43,646 nt of DNA from NCBI GenBank assembly GCA_018239665.1, contig JAFEGV010000014.1, positions 1-43,646 of the forward strand, written 5' to 3'. The DNA comes from Verrucomicrobiota bacterium. Lineage in GTDB: Bacteria > Chlamydiota > Chlamydiia > Chlamydiales > Rhabdochlamydiaceae. Below the pieces are notes generated by a model, which searched no databases, had not been told where the DNA came from, and saw only the letters and a list, made by a program, of their open reading frames with translations. The position numbers and the translations under genes are program-made. Of this stretch, positions 23,080-31,012 are shown one piece after another (the stretch's first letter is position 1; each line of letters starts with the position of its first letter).

Positions 23080-24243
23080 TCACTCCAACCGTTTTACTGT
23101 TTTGCGTCTTGTGAGGAGAATAAAAAGGAGCCCGATCAATAACATCGCTAACAGGTTACCTAAAATTAAAGACCAGACATTTCCGACGAGAAAAAGCGTT
23201 TGCAGGGATTGGACAAAATATCGGGCAGAGATAAAATAGGTCAAAAATTGGATCCATGCAGGCATGCTGAAGATTTCGAACAGAAATCCGGAAAGGATGA
23301 AAGCCGGAAGAAAACCTGTAACAACAGCAAGTTGATAAGCCAACGCCTGGCTTCGGCTGATCGTTGAGATCAAAAGGCCGAGGCCAAGAGCGCTGAGCAA
23401 AAATGCGCAGGAAACAAGAAGAAGGGCCCAAAGCGAGCCTTCAAAAGGCAGGCCGAAAATAAAGACTGAAACGGCTACGCAGATCCCCATGGAGATCAGT
23501 CCAAGCGCAAAGTAGGGGATCATCTTTCCTATAATCACCTCGTTAATTCCGACCGGCGTGGAAATGAGGGCTTCCATCGTTCCCCTCTCCCACTCCCGGG
23601 AAATGACAAGCGCCGTCAAAAGGGTGCCGATCAATGTCATGATGATCGCTAATGCTCCCGACAAGAGAAAATAACGGCTCTCCAACTGTTCGTTATACCA
23701 CACCCTGGGCTGGATATTGATGAGGGGAAGCCCCTTCAAATCATCGCTGATCTTTTGTTGCTGCAGCCAATTGGAAACAGTGGATTGGACATAGTATTGA
23801 AAGAAGTTGGCAGTGTTGGTCTCGCTTCCGTCCGCAATCGCTTGGACTGGAGCGATCTTATTTTTGTCATTGCGAAAATCTGTAAAATAGGAAGGGATGA
23901 CGACAAAGCCGCGAACTCTCCCTTTTTCGATATCGTGAAATAGCTCGCGTCGATCGCGCACAATTTTAACATCGAAGTAACGGGAATCGGTAAACGACTT
24001 GGCAAGGCTTTGCGCATCGGGAGCTGTATCCTCCATGACAAGACCGACCCGCAGATGGTCCAAATCGAGAGAAACTCCGTATCCGAACAAAAAAAGAAGC
24101 AATAGGGGCAGGATGACGCTGATCAGGATCGTGCTCGGATCGCGAACAATTTGAAAGGATTCTTTGACGATCAAAGCCTTCAATCGGCGGAGCGCCCCGT
24201 TTTTTTTTGAGGCTGTCACTTCATTTTGGATGTTTGGCATCAT
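23080..24243 (-). CDS. ABC-2 type exporter permease (YbhS-like)
   Basis: A 387-residue ABC-2 permease with the same plan: N-terminal span (VILPLLLLFLFGYGVSLDL), extracytoplasmic domain, the signature REWERGTMEALISTPVGINE and C-terminal spans. Its start overlaps the end of the ATPase gene by about 23 bases; 24243 and 24240 are both ATG, and a TTG at 24252 is a poorer option. Translational coupling to the ATPase is likely. Confidence 0.92.
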   Translation of the reverse strand: MMPNIQNEVTASKKNGALRRLKALIVKESFQIVRDPSTILISVILPLLLLFLFGYGVSLDLDHLRVGLVMEDTAPDAQSLAKSFTDSRYFDVKIVRDRRELFHDIEKGRVRGFVVIPSYFTDFRNDKNKIAPVQAIADGSETNTANFFQYYVQSTVSNWLQQQKISDDLKGLPLINIQPRVWYNEQLESRYFLLSGALAIIMTLIGTLLTALVISREWERGTMEALISTPVGINEVIIGKMIPYFALGLISMGICVAVSVFIFGLPFEGSLWALLLVSCAFLLSALGLGLLISTISRSQALAYQLAVVTGFLPAFILSGFLFEIFSMPAWIQFLTYFISARYFVQSLQTLFLVGNVWSLILGNLLAMLLIGLLFILLTRRKTVKRLE

Positions 24244-25942
24244 ATTCTTCAATCAGCTGTACAAATGCATCTTCTAAAGTGGGGTTGGGGTTTTGAGCCG
24301 TTTTTGCCGTTTCTTTTAGCGCATCGGGAGTTTCCATATGGATCATTTTTCCCCGATAAATAAGCGCGATCCGATCGCAATACTCCGCTTCGTCCATAAA
24401 GTGGGTTGTGACCATCACGGTAACCCCCTTTTCAACAAGCCCATTGATATGGTTCCAAAACTCCCTTCGGGTAATAGGGTCAACGCCGGAAGTTGGCTCG
24501 TCAAGAAAGATCAGGATCGGTTCATGCATGTTCGCGCAAGCAAGAGAGAGGCGCTGCTTATACCCCAATGGAAGAGATTCAGAATTGGTAGGCAAAAAGT
24601 CCCGAAGGGCAAAAATATCGACCATTTTGCGCATCGACTCTTCTTTGTTCTTGCCTGTCAGATTGTAGACCCCTGCAAAAAAGGAAAGGTTCTGCTGCAC
24701 ATTCAACATGCCGTAGAGTGAAAACTTCTGGGCCATATAGCCAATGCGCGCTCTGGCCTTGCCGGGCGCCACGGCAAGATCAACGCCATTGACGAGGGCC
24801 TTTCCCGTCGTCGGCTGGAGAAGTCCGCAGAGCATTTTGAACGTTGTCGACTTTCCTGCGCCATTGGGCCCGAGCAGGCCGAAGATCTCCCCTTTCTTGA
24901 TTTGAAACGAGATCTCGTCGGTAGCTGTGAACGTTCCAAATTTCTTTGTCAACTTCTCCGCTGCGACCGGAACCTCGATCGATTCGTCGACCATGGGCCG
25001 TTTATCGGCAAGCTCTGAATATCCTCCCGGCCCTCCTCCCAGAATATCGATAAAGGCATCTTCGAACCTGGGAGCTTGTTCCTTGACCTCGAAATGACCT
25101 TCACCAATAGAAAAGGAAGGGATCCCCTTCTCTTTCGTCACAATCCGCAGATCGCTTCCCTGAATTACTCCATCGATCACATTTTTATCATTGAGAAGCT
25201 GGAAAAGAAGCTTGCGGCGGCTTCCTTGAATGTTGCCGATCCTGAACACGCGGCCTTGGACCCTGTCTGTCATTTTGTCTGGAGGTCCCTGATAAAGCAA
25301 CTTCCCTTCATTGAGCAAAAGGACGGTATGGCACCGCTCAACTTCATTTAAATACGCTGTGCTCCATAATACCGAGATCCCATCGTCCAAAAGAGAAGAG
25401 ACCATTTTCCAAAGCTCGCGGCGAGAGATCGGGTCCACGCCGACGCTTGGCTCATCCAGCAAGAGCAGGACCGGCTTTTTAATCAGCGCGCAGGCAAGGC
25501 CTAGCTTCTGCTTCATCCCTCCGGACAAATCGCCGGCCAAACGCTTGGTGAAGGGAGCAAGGTCTGTGAACTTCAACAATTTTTCGAAGGTCTCTTCCCT
25601 CTCTTTTCCAACCACACCGCGCAAGTCAGCATAGAGATTGAGGTTTTGTCCCACTGTTAAATCTTCGTAGAGGCCGAACTTCTGCGGCATATATCCCGTC
25701 ATGTAGTGGATAGGATCGGCATTCTTGATCGTGTCGCATCCTGCCACGGTAACAGTTCCTCTGGAGGGAAGAAGAAGTCCTGCAATCAGGCGGATCAGCG
25801 TCGTTTTGCCAGCCCCGTCCGGTCCCGCCAAGCCGATGATTTCTCCTTTTGGGATAACGGCATCGATTTGATCCACTGCCGGAGCTTGGCCCGGAGCGAA
25901 CACTTTGGATAGGTTTTGAATGACAACGAGAGGCTCACCCAC
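24221..25942 (-). CDS. ABC exporter ATPase with two fused nucleotide-binding domains (YbhF-like)
   Basis: A 573-residue protein carrying two ABC ATPase domains in tandem. The first has Walker A GPDGAGKTT (40-48), signature LSGGMKQK and Walker B LLLLDEPSVGVDP; the second has Walker A GPNGAGKST near 360, a divergent signature LPLGYKQR and Walker B ILIFLDEPTSGVDP. Such fused ATPases energise YbhFSR-type exporters. The start is GTG at 25942, behind GAGGAAT. It is the second gene of a four-gene minus-strand operon after the membrane-fusion protein. Confidence 0.94.
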   Translation of the reverse strand: MGEPLVVIQNLSKVFAPGQAPAVDQIDAVIPKGEIIGLAGPDGAGKTTLIRLIAGLLLPSRGTVTVAGCDTIKNADPIHYMTGYMPQKFGLYEDLTVGQNLNLYADLRGVVGKEREETFEKLLKFTDLAPFTKRLAGDLSGGMKQKLGLACALIKKPVLLLLDEPSVGVDPISRRELWKMVSSLLDDGISVLWSTAYLNEVERCHTVLLLNEGKLLYQGPPDKMTDRVQGRVFRIGNIQGSRRKLLFQLLNDKNVIDGVIQGSDLRIVTKEKGIPSFSIGEGHFEVKEQAPRFEDAFIDILGGGPGGYSELADKRPMVDESIEVPVAAEKLTKKFGTFTATDEISFQIKKGEIFGLLGPNGAGKSTTFKMLCGLLQPTTGKALVNGVDLAVAPGKARARIGYMAQKFSLYGMLNVQQNLSFFAGVYNLTGKNKEESMRKMVDIFALRDFLPTNSESLPLGYKQRLSLACANMHEPILIFLDEPTSGVDPITRREFWNHINGLVEKGVTVMVTTHFMDEAEYCDRIALIYRGKMIHMETPDALKETAKTAQNPNPTLEDAFVQLIEEYDAKHPK

Positions 25943-26013
25943 TTTATTCCTCGTTTAGTCGACCAAGAGCGGTTTTTCCTTCCGGAAAAGATATACCGAA
26001 GCAACTCATCGAT

Positions 26014-26877
26014 TCAGCTTTTGTCAACAGTTTCTTCTTTTTTAGGACCGGCTGGCGAGCGTCGCAGTTTGACGGTAACCGGCATTCCTTGCTTTAAGAA
26101 ATGGTCCGGGTTGTCAGCATAAATTCTCAAACGGTATACGAGGTCCGTGCGGAGCTTGGCTGTCTCAACAGTTTTAGGCGTAAATTCCGCCATCGGAGAA
26201 ATGAACCCGATTTTACCGGTATACTTCTTCCCGCTGTCAGTATAAATCTCAGCGTTCATTCCATAGAAGATCAACCCCAATTGAGGCTCGTCCACATAGG
26301 CGCGGATCCATACTGGGGAACATACCGAAAGGACATAGACAGGGTCGACGGGATTGACGACTGTTCCAGGCTCGCGGACGCGGGAAAGGATGATCCCGTC
26401 GGTTGGAGCATACACTTCCGTATATTCCATGTTGTCGATCGCAATTTTCAAGGAAGCTTCCGCAGCATAGAAATTAGAAAGAAGTTCATTTCGAGATGCG
26501 AAGGCGTTGTCGAAATCTTCCATGGAAACGCCTCCGAAGGCGATCGCTGCCTCCCTTCGGTCCAAGAGAATGTTCGCATTTTCTAAATTGGTGCGGATCG
26601 AATCAAGGCGGGCCCTAGCCTCTGCAATCTGACTGTCGTAAGGCGATTTGTCCAGGACCGCCATCAGAGAGCCCTTAGGGACAAAATCGCCTTCTTCATA
26701 GTGCAATTCTGCAACCCTTCCGGATACCCTGAAACCGATATCGACTTGCCTGACATCGACATTGCCATAGAGGACAATTTCATCCCGATTTTCTTTTTCC
26801 CGAAAAAAGTATACCAACTGAATGCCAATTGCAATCAGTACGGCCAGGGAGGAAATGATGACGATGATTCTTTTCAT
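26014..26877 (-). CDS. HlyD-family membrane fusion protein (YbhG-like)
   Basis: The periplasmic adaptor linking the ABC exporter to the outer-membrane channel, 287 residues. An N-terminal anchor (IIVIISSLAVLIAIGIQLV) is followed by the lipoyl half-motif VDIGFRVSGRVAELHYEEGD, a short coiled hairpin (about 75-135) and the barrel region (APTDGIILSRVREPGTVV). It heads the operon; 71 bases separate it from the ATPase gene. Confidence 0.92.
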   Translation of the reverse strand: MKRIIVIISSLAVLIAIGIQLVYFFREKENRDEIVLYGNVDVRQVDIGFRVSGRVAELHYEEGDFVPKGSLMAVLDKSPYDSQIAEARARLDSIRTNLENANILLDRREAAIAFGGVSMEDFDNAFASRNELLSNFYAAEASLKIAIDNMEYTEVYAPTDGIILSRVREPGTVVNPVDPVYVLSVCSPVWIRAYVDEPQLGLIFYGMNAEIYTDSGKKYTGKIGFISPMAEFTPKTVETAKLRTDLVYRLRIYADNPDHFLKQGMPVTVKLRRSPAGPKKEETVDKS

Positions 26878-26943
26878 TGACTTCTCGATAATTCAAGAAT
26901 TGAAAAGAATCAATAGAGAAATGCGCTTCAGGCTGATTTGTTA

Positions 26944-27104
26944 GAGTCTGTCTGCGGATTTGGTTTTTTTGATTTTTGATGAATTTTCTCGTAGGTTTGG
27001 ATTCAATTCCGAAGGACATAGTTAAATTAACTAGGCTAAGGAATTGAATCCAAAGCTACGAAAAAAGGCGCGAAAAGCAATTAACAAAATCCGCAGACGG
27101 ACTC
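26944..27104. repeat. Long imperfect palindrome, MITE-like
   Basis: The outermost 18 bases (26944-26961) match the reverse complement of 27087-27104 at 17 positions, and the inner 22-base arms (26989-27010 and 27040-27061) match at 21 of 22. The section between is diverged, and the centre is a small palindrome with AGTTAA and TTAACT arms. The whole would fold into one hairpin of about 70-base arms. It encodes nothing. A small non-autonomous transposon or chlamydial intergenic repeat is likely; target duplications are not clear. Confidence 0.7.
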
Positions 27105-27189
27105 ATATATTTCGATCTTCACATTTGAACGATTGTTTCGCAGTAGAGGTTTTTGCTGCATTGGAGTTTTGCAATCGATGATCAAATTC

Positions 27190-27218
27190 TTGACCAAAGA
27201 TTTTTTAAACGCTACTAT
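27190..27218 (+). promoter_or_regulatory. Predicted promoter of mtnB
   Basis: TTGACC at 27190-27195, a 17-base spacer, and TACTAT at 27213-27218, a strong match. Transcription would start near 27225, only about 16 bases before the mtnB ATG at 27241 and downstream of all earlier in-frame starts, which fixes the N-terminus as the signal-peptide form. AGGAG lies at 27231-27235. Confidence 0.65.
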
Positions 27219-27240
27219 CCCCTCCTTTTTAGGAGTCCTT

Positions 27241-27918
27241 ATGCGCTTTTTACTGATCGGATTTTCTTTCCTTGTTCCCTTTTTAGATCTTGCTGCCATC
27301 GACTTTGATGAAGCTGCCCAAGAAATCGTTGACGTAGGCGTTTTCTTGAGCGACCGGGACCTGTGCCCGGCAACCTCGGGAAATTGCTCAAGACGGATCG
27401 ATGACCGTTACATCGCTGTGACTGTTACAGGAAAACATAAAGGCGAGCTGACGACAGACGATGTCATCGTCGTGGATTTGAATGGAAATCCGGCGCGCAG
27501 CGCAAAGCGGCCCAGCGCAGAAACCCTCCTGCATTCTGCAGTATACATCGCATTCCCTGAAGCGCACGCTGTTGTCCACACCCACTCCTTGAACGGAACT
27601 GTGTTGACCCGCCTGGTCAATCCTGACAAGACATTGGTGACAGACGGCTATGAGATCCACAAGGCCCTTCCCGGAATTAAAACACATAACAGCCAAGTGA
27701 AGATCCCGATCTTTGAGAACAACCAAAATATCGCAGCGCTGTCGACGGAAGTGGTTGCTTATTTGAAAGAGCATCCCGAAGTCAGCGGTTTTCTTATCCG
27801 GGGACACGGTTTCTACACATGGGGTAAAGATATGAACGAAGTGAAGGTCCGCGTAGAGGCCTATGAATATCTGTTTGAAAGCGAATTGAAATTCCGCATG
27901 GCAACACGAGGTAGATAA
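27241..27918 (+). CDS. mtnB: Methylthioribulose-1-phosphate dehydratase with signal peptide
   Basis: A class II aldolase-fold zinc enzyme, 225 residues, that dehydrates methylthioribulose-1-phosphate to a diketo phosphate in methionine salvage. Zinc ligands are visible as H113-T-H115 and H189 in IRGHGFYTWG; SGNCSRRID and PSAETLLHSAVY are also family motifs. Before the catalytic domain lies MRFLLIGFSFLVPFLDLAA, a basic residue plus a hydrophobic core ending in a plausible cleavage site; the known enzymes start directly with the domain. The start is supported by the AGGAG ribosome-binding site and the promoter immediately upstream. It is followed by mtnA after a 178-base spacer. Predicted to be exported; this is unusual and is inferred from sequence only. 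Confidence 0.88.
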   Translation: MRFLLIGFSFLVPFLDLAAIDFDEAAQEIVDVGVFLSDRDLCPATSGNCSRRIDDRYIAVTVTGKHKGELTTDDVIVVDLNGNPARSAKRPSAETLLHSAVYIAFPEAHAVVHTHSLNGTVLTRLVNPDKTLVTDGYEIHKALPGIKTHNSQVKIPIFENNQNIAALSTEVVAYLKEHPEVSGFLIRGHGFYTWGKDMNEVKVRVEAYEYLFESELKFRMATRGR

Positions 27919-27992
27919 AATGCGATTGATCACGGAGGTAATTACAAAACTGCTTTGCTCGAAAAAATTGATGATTTTGAGGTCTTTTGTAA

Positions 27993-28046
27993 GTGGCAGC
28001 AATGCTACCACGGTCCATTCGACGAAGCCAACCCCTTGTGGGTTGG
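27993..28046 (+). other. Two hairpins in the mtnB-mtnA spacer
   Basis: GTGGCAGC (27993-28000) and GCTACCAC (28004-28011) pair with one mismatch; CCAACCC (28028-28034) and GGGTTGG (28040-28046) pair perfectly. They precede the purine-rich GAGGAGAAGGG and the mtnA start by about 50 bases. They could be an RNA processing or regulatory structure; no known SAM riboswitch class is recognisable. Confidence 0.45.
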
Positions 28047-28096
28047 GTGAGGAGAAGGGATGCAAATGGCCTCAAAAGGGCGGTTTTATCGGGCAA

Positions 28097-29176
28097 ATGA
28101 ATTTTGCAATTACTTCCCTATTTCTCTTACTGTTTTGCACGAGTTTGCAAGCCGCTCCAATGGAAATCGACAGCGTCGCGGTCCGCTACGACCGAGGAAA
28201 TTTGAGCATCCTCGATCAACAAAAGCTTCCTGCCGAAGAAGAATGGATCGATGTCGAGACCACAGAACAGATGGTCGAGATCATCCGCTCCCTGAAAGTC
28301 CGCGGAGCCCCTCTGATCGGCGTGTCCGCTGCTTTATCCCTTTCGCAGCTGGCAGAACGGGGCGAGTCGCGCGAAGCTATTCAACAAGCAGCCGTTCAGC
28401 TAAAAAATGCCCGTCCGACTGCAGTTAATTTAGCAGCGTGCATCGAATGGATCTTGGCAGCCATGGAACAACAGTCAGACTTTAGACAAGCCGTGATCGA
28501 AACAGCGGCGGAAATTTTTCATGAAGATGTGGACCTGTGCGAAAGAATGGGAAAAGCCGGCGCCGATCTGATCGAGCCGGGCGAGAGGATTTTGACGATC
28601 TGCAACACAGGAAGTTTGGCGACAGCCGGTTTAGGAACAGCTCTTGGCGTGATCAAAACAGCCCATCTGCTAGGGAAAAATATCCACGTCTACGCTTGTG
28701 AGACACGGCCGCTTCTTCAAGGCGGCAGGCTTACAGCTTGGGAACTTGAGCAAAGCGGCATCCCCTATACCCTGATCTGCGACAGCATGGCGGCAACGCT
28801 CATGCGAGAAGGAAAGATCGACCGGGTCCTTGTCGGCGCAGACCGAATTGCGGCAAATGGCGATTTTGCCAATAAGATCGGCACCTATTCCCTTGCCGTC
28901 CTAGCGCACCACCACAAGATCCCCTTTCATGTCGTCGCTCCCTACACGACCATCGATCCAGCTTGTCCAAGCGGAGATTTCATCGTGATCGAACAGCGCA
29001 AACCCGACGAAGTGCGCGGCGCGGCCGGCAGTTTTGGCAAAGTGATCTGGAGCCCTGCGAACGCTCCCGTCTACAATCCAGCGTTTGACGTCACTCCGGC
29101 AGAACTTGTCTCCAGTTTTATATTGGATGCAGGAAGCTTGGACCACGCATCTTTCCTTTCGCTCACTCAGCAATAG
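28097..29176 (+). CDS. mtnA: Methylthioribose-1-phosphate isomerase with signal peptide
   Basis: Isomerises methylthioribose-1-phosphate to methylthioribulose-1-phosphate; 360 residues from the chosen start. Family features: LSILDQQKLP, LKVRGAPLIG, the catalytic-Cys motif TICNTGSLATAGLGTALG and the Asp motif GADRIAANGDFANKIGTY. The start MNFAITSLFLLLFCTSLQAA forms a signal peptide with a typical L-Q-A end; known MtnA proteins begin near the following PMEIDSVAVRYD. The frame is open back to 27920, but the extra 59 residues look non-coding, include the hairpins, and would bury the hydrophobic stretch. The n-region lacks Lys/Arg, a weak point. The ribosome-binding site is poor. mtnC follows after 9 bases. 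Confidence 0.87.
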   Translation: MNFAITSLFLLLFCTSLQAAPMEIDSVAVRYDRGNLSILDQQKLPAEEEWIDVETTEQMVEIIRSLKVRGAPLIGVSAALSLSQLAERGESREAIQQAAVQLKNARPTAVNLAACIEWILAAMEQQSDFRQAVIETAAEIFHEDVDLCERMGKAGADLIEPGERILTICNTGSLATAGLGTALGVIKTAHLLGKNIHVYACETRPLLQGGRLTAWELEQSGIPYTLICDSMAATLMREGKIDRVLVGADRIAANGDFANKIGTYSLAVLAHHHKIPFHVVAPYTTIDPACPSGDFIVIEQRKPDEVRGAAGSFGKVIWSPANAPVYNPAFDVTPAELVSSFILDAGSLDHASFLSLTQQ

Positions 29177-29185
29177 GCTCAACAT

Positions 29186-29926
29186 ATGTGGAAATACGCT
29201 CTTTTTCTTTGGACGCTGGCCGCATACGCCTCAGAGCCTGTCGATGTGATCTTAACCGATATCGAAGGGACGACCACATCGATCTCGTTCGTCCACGACG
29301 TGCTTTTCCCTTATGCGAAGAAGCATGTTAAGGACTACCTTTATTCCCATTCCGATGAACCGGCTGTCGCTCAAATTGTCGAAGAAGTGCTCCAATCCTC
29401 CGATGCCGACCTGGAGCGCGCATCGCAAATCCTGCTCGCATGGATGGAGCAGGACAAAAAAATCACTCCTCTGAAATCCCTGCAAGGAATGATGTGGAAA
29501 GAGGGCTATGAGATAGGCGCTTTTCAATCCCATATCTATGATGACGCCTTTGAGGCATTGGCCCAATGGAAAGAGCAAGGTCTTACCCTTTACGTCTATT
29601 CTTCAGGTTCCGTCCAAGCTCAAAAGCTCTTATTTGCCCACACGGCCTTTGGGGACATCACTCCGCTGTTCTCCGGGTATTTCGATACCCGTATCGGAGG
29701 AAAAAAAGAGAGCCCTTCTTATTGCCGCATTGCAACAGAATTGAACATTGCGCCGGAAAGGATCCTCTTCCTTTCCGACTCGATTGAAGAACTGGATGCA
29801 GCAAGGAAAGCCGGCATGCAGACCGTTCTCATCGCTAGAGACGGGATGGAAGCTCCCGACAACTGCCCGCACTATTGCGCTTCTAGTTTTTCTCAAGTAG
29901 ACGTTGAGCTATTGGATCGTCGGTAA
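29186..29926 (+). CDS. mtnC: Enolase-phosphatase E1 (2,3-diketo-5-methylthiopentyl-1-phosphate enolase-phosphatase) with signal peptide
   Basis: A HAD-superfamily bifunctional enzyme, 246 residues, that enolises and dephosphorylates the diketo phosphate to acireductone. HAD motif I is VILTDIEGTTTSISFV with D25 and the E1-specific E27; motif II is YVYSSGSVQAQ; the C-terminal motif is ILFLSDSIEELDAARKAG. MWKYALFLWTLAAYA before SEPVDVILTD is a compact signal peptide (one Lys, hydrophobic core, A-Y-A end). E1 enzymes I know begin right at the HAD strand. The 3' end overlaps the converging mtnD by 44 bases. Confidence 0.9.
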   Translation: MWKYALFLWTLAAYASEPVDVILTDIEGTTTSISFVHDVLFPYAKKHVKDYLYSHSDEPAVAQIVEEVLQSSDADLERASQILLAWMEQDKKITPLKSLQGMMWKEGYEIGAFQSHIYDDAFEALAQWKEQGLTLYVYSSGSVQAQKLLFAHTAFGDITPLFSGYFDTRIGGKKESPSYCRIATELNIAPERILFLSDSIEELDAARKAGMQTVLIARDGMEAPDNCPHYCASSFSQVDVELLDRR

Positions 29927-30470
29927 AGTAGGCGATCCACCCATCGGTTCTTGTGAAGAAACGGACCGCTGTAAAAAATGGGTCCGCTCCCATGTCAAAC
30001 CAATGGGGGTAGTTCTCCGGAACGCTGATCAGGTCTCCCTTTTCGCAGAGAACGGAGTAGACCATCCCACCCACGTGCAAGAAAAAAGTTCCGGAACCTT
30101 CTACAAAAAACCTCACTTCGGGCTCGTTGTGCGTGTGTTCATTTAAGAATTTTTGGCGGAGCTCAACTTTTTTCGGATGATCGGGAAACATACGGAGAAT
30201 ATCGACCGTCTGAAAACCATTCTCCATTTTCAAACGCTCAATATCGATGCGGTAAGCCTCTTGGATCTCCTCTTCAGTCGAAGATGCGGTCAAAGGCTGG
30301 AGGGCTTCCCATTGCTCAAACCGAACGCCAACCTCATTCAACAGCCGGGCCATTTCTCTTTGATCCTCGGTCTGCATGAGCAAGTTCAATTCCTTATCGT
30401 CATAGATCTCCAATTGGGAAGCTACGGCCAAACAGCTTAGAGAGCAGAACAAACACAATAATTTTTTCAT
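29883..30470 (-). CDS. mtnD: Acireductone dioxygenase with signal peptide
   Basis: A cupin metalloenzyme, 195 residues, that oxidises acireductone to the keto acid precursor of methionine plus formate when iron-loaded (the nickel form gives an off-pathway product). Metal ligands are H112-T-H114 and E118 in EHTHNEPEVRFFVEG, and H156 in YPHWFDMG; the similarity to the Klebsiella enzyme I recall is extensive. MKKLLCLFCSLSCLAVAS precedes the domain and is a textbook signal peptide with an A-V-A end. It is on the opposite strand from mtnBAC and follows the GNAT gene with an ATGA overlap, so expression is probably set by that transcript. Confidence 0.93.
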   Translation of the reverse strand: MKKLLCLFCSLSCLAVASQLEIYDDKELNLLMQTEDQREMARLLNEVGVRFEQWEALQPLTASSTEEEIQEAYRIDIERLKMENGFQTVDILRMFPDHPKKVELRQKFLNEHTHNEPEVRFFVEGSGTFFLHVGGMVYSVLCEKGDLISVPENYPHWFDMGADPFFTAVRFFTRTDGWIAYFTDDPIAQRLLEKN

Positions 30471-30901
30471 GAAACCTCGTTTGCAAAGTGATATCCGATG
30501 ATGGTGAACCCATGATTCAAATATAACCGGTGCGCATCATGGCGCTGAGGGCCGCTGTCCAAATGAACTTGATCGCACTGCATTGCTTTCGCTTGTTCGA
30601 GCACCCATTTTAACAGCACGCTTGCCAGCCCATTTTTCCGCATGGCCGAATCGGTGACGAGGTCATCGATGTAGAGGACCTTGCCCCATGCTAAAAACTC
30701 CAAAATCCTAAATCCCGCGCAAGCTCTGACTACTCCATCCACTTCAAGATAGGCGAGATGATAGCCTTGCGCAAGCTGACGCTGCACCTGTCCAACAAAC
30801 AGTTTTTCTTCCAGATGGGGACGAAGCTGCCTCATGACATTGTAGCAGGATTGGATTTGTTCAACGGATCGGGCCTGTTGGACGGTATGCTCTTGGATCA
30901 T
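30467..30901 (-). CDS. GNAT-family N-acetyltransferase
   Basis: An acetyl-CoA-dependent acetyltransferase of about 144 residues in the cytoplasm (no signal peptide). The acetyl-CoA-binding motif is LYIDDLVTDSAMRKNGLASVLLKWVL, and the C-terminal RLYLNHGFTIIGYHF is also typical. The ATG at 30901 follows AGGAATCAA; an ATG-like start at 30919 is less well placed. The stop overlaps the mtnD start (ATGA), so both genes are translated together. The substrate is unknown. Confidence 0.85.
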   Translation of the reverse strand: MIQEHTVQQARSVEQIQSCYNVMRQLRPHLEEKLFVGQVQRQLAQGYHLAYLEVDGVVRACAGFRILEFLAWGKVLYIDDLVTDSAMRKNGLASVLLKWVLEQAKAMQCDQVHLDSGPQRHDAHRLYLNHGFTIIGYHFANEVS

Positions 30902-31012
30902 TTGATTCCTACTTCTCAACTTCAGATTCTAATTTCAACTGTACGATTTTTCCGTACAACTGAAAAAAGCCCTCATTTTTAATAAGTTGGATCTTTAAAT
31001 CCAGGTCTGGAT

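Larger units (their letters stand above)
26878..27240. other. Divergent region between the exporter operon and mtnB, with a palindromic element
   Basis: This 363-base stretch contains a 161-base palindromic element (26944-27104) and the mtnB promoter (27190-27218). On the minus strand TTGATT and TATCGA with a 17-base spacer lie just before the membrane-fusion gene but leave almost no leader, so its promoter is uncertain. Confidence 0.55.

Noticed and set aside
24221..25942. Degenerate signature motif in the second ATPase domain of the exporter protein, considered as a sign of inactivation
   Set aside because: LPLG-type signatures in the second domain are usual for YbhF-like fused ATPases as I recall them, and the Walker motifs are intact.
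27388..28065. A 225-codon minus-strand frame over mtnB and the mtnB-mtnA spacer
   Set aside because: It is antisense to the conserved MtnB domain; its product has no recognisable features.
27920..28096. In-frame N-terminal extension of mtnA of 59 residues
   Set aside because: The extension is not protein-like, contains the hairpins and would place the signal peptide internally; the ATG at 28097 fits the pattern of the sister enzymes.
27919..28096. SAM riboswitch or T-box in the mtnB-mtnA spacer
   Set aside because: The conserved cores of SAM-I, SAM-II, SMK and T-box elements are not visible; only simple hairpins can be supported.
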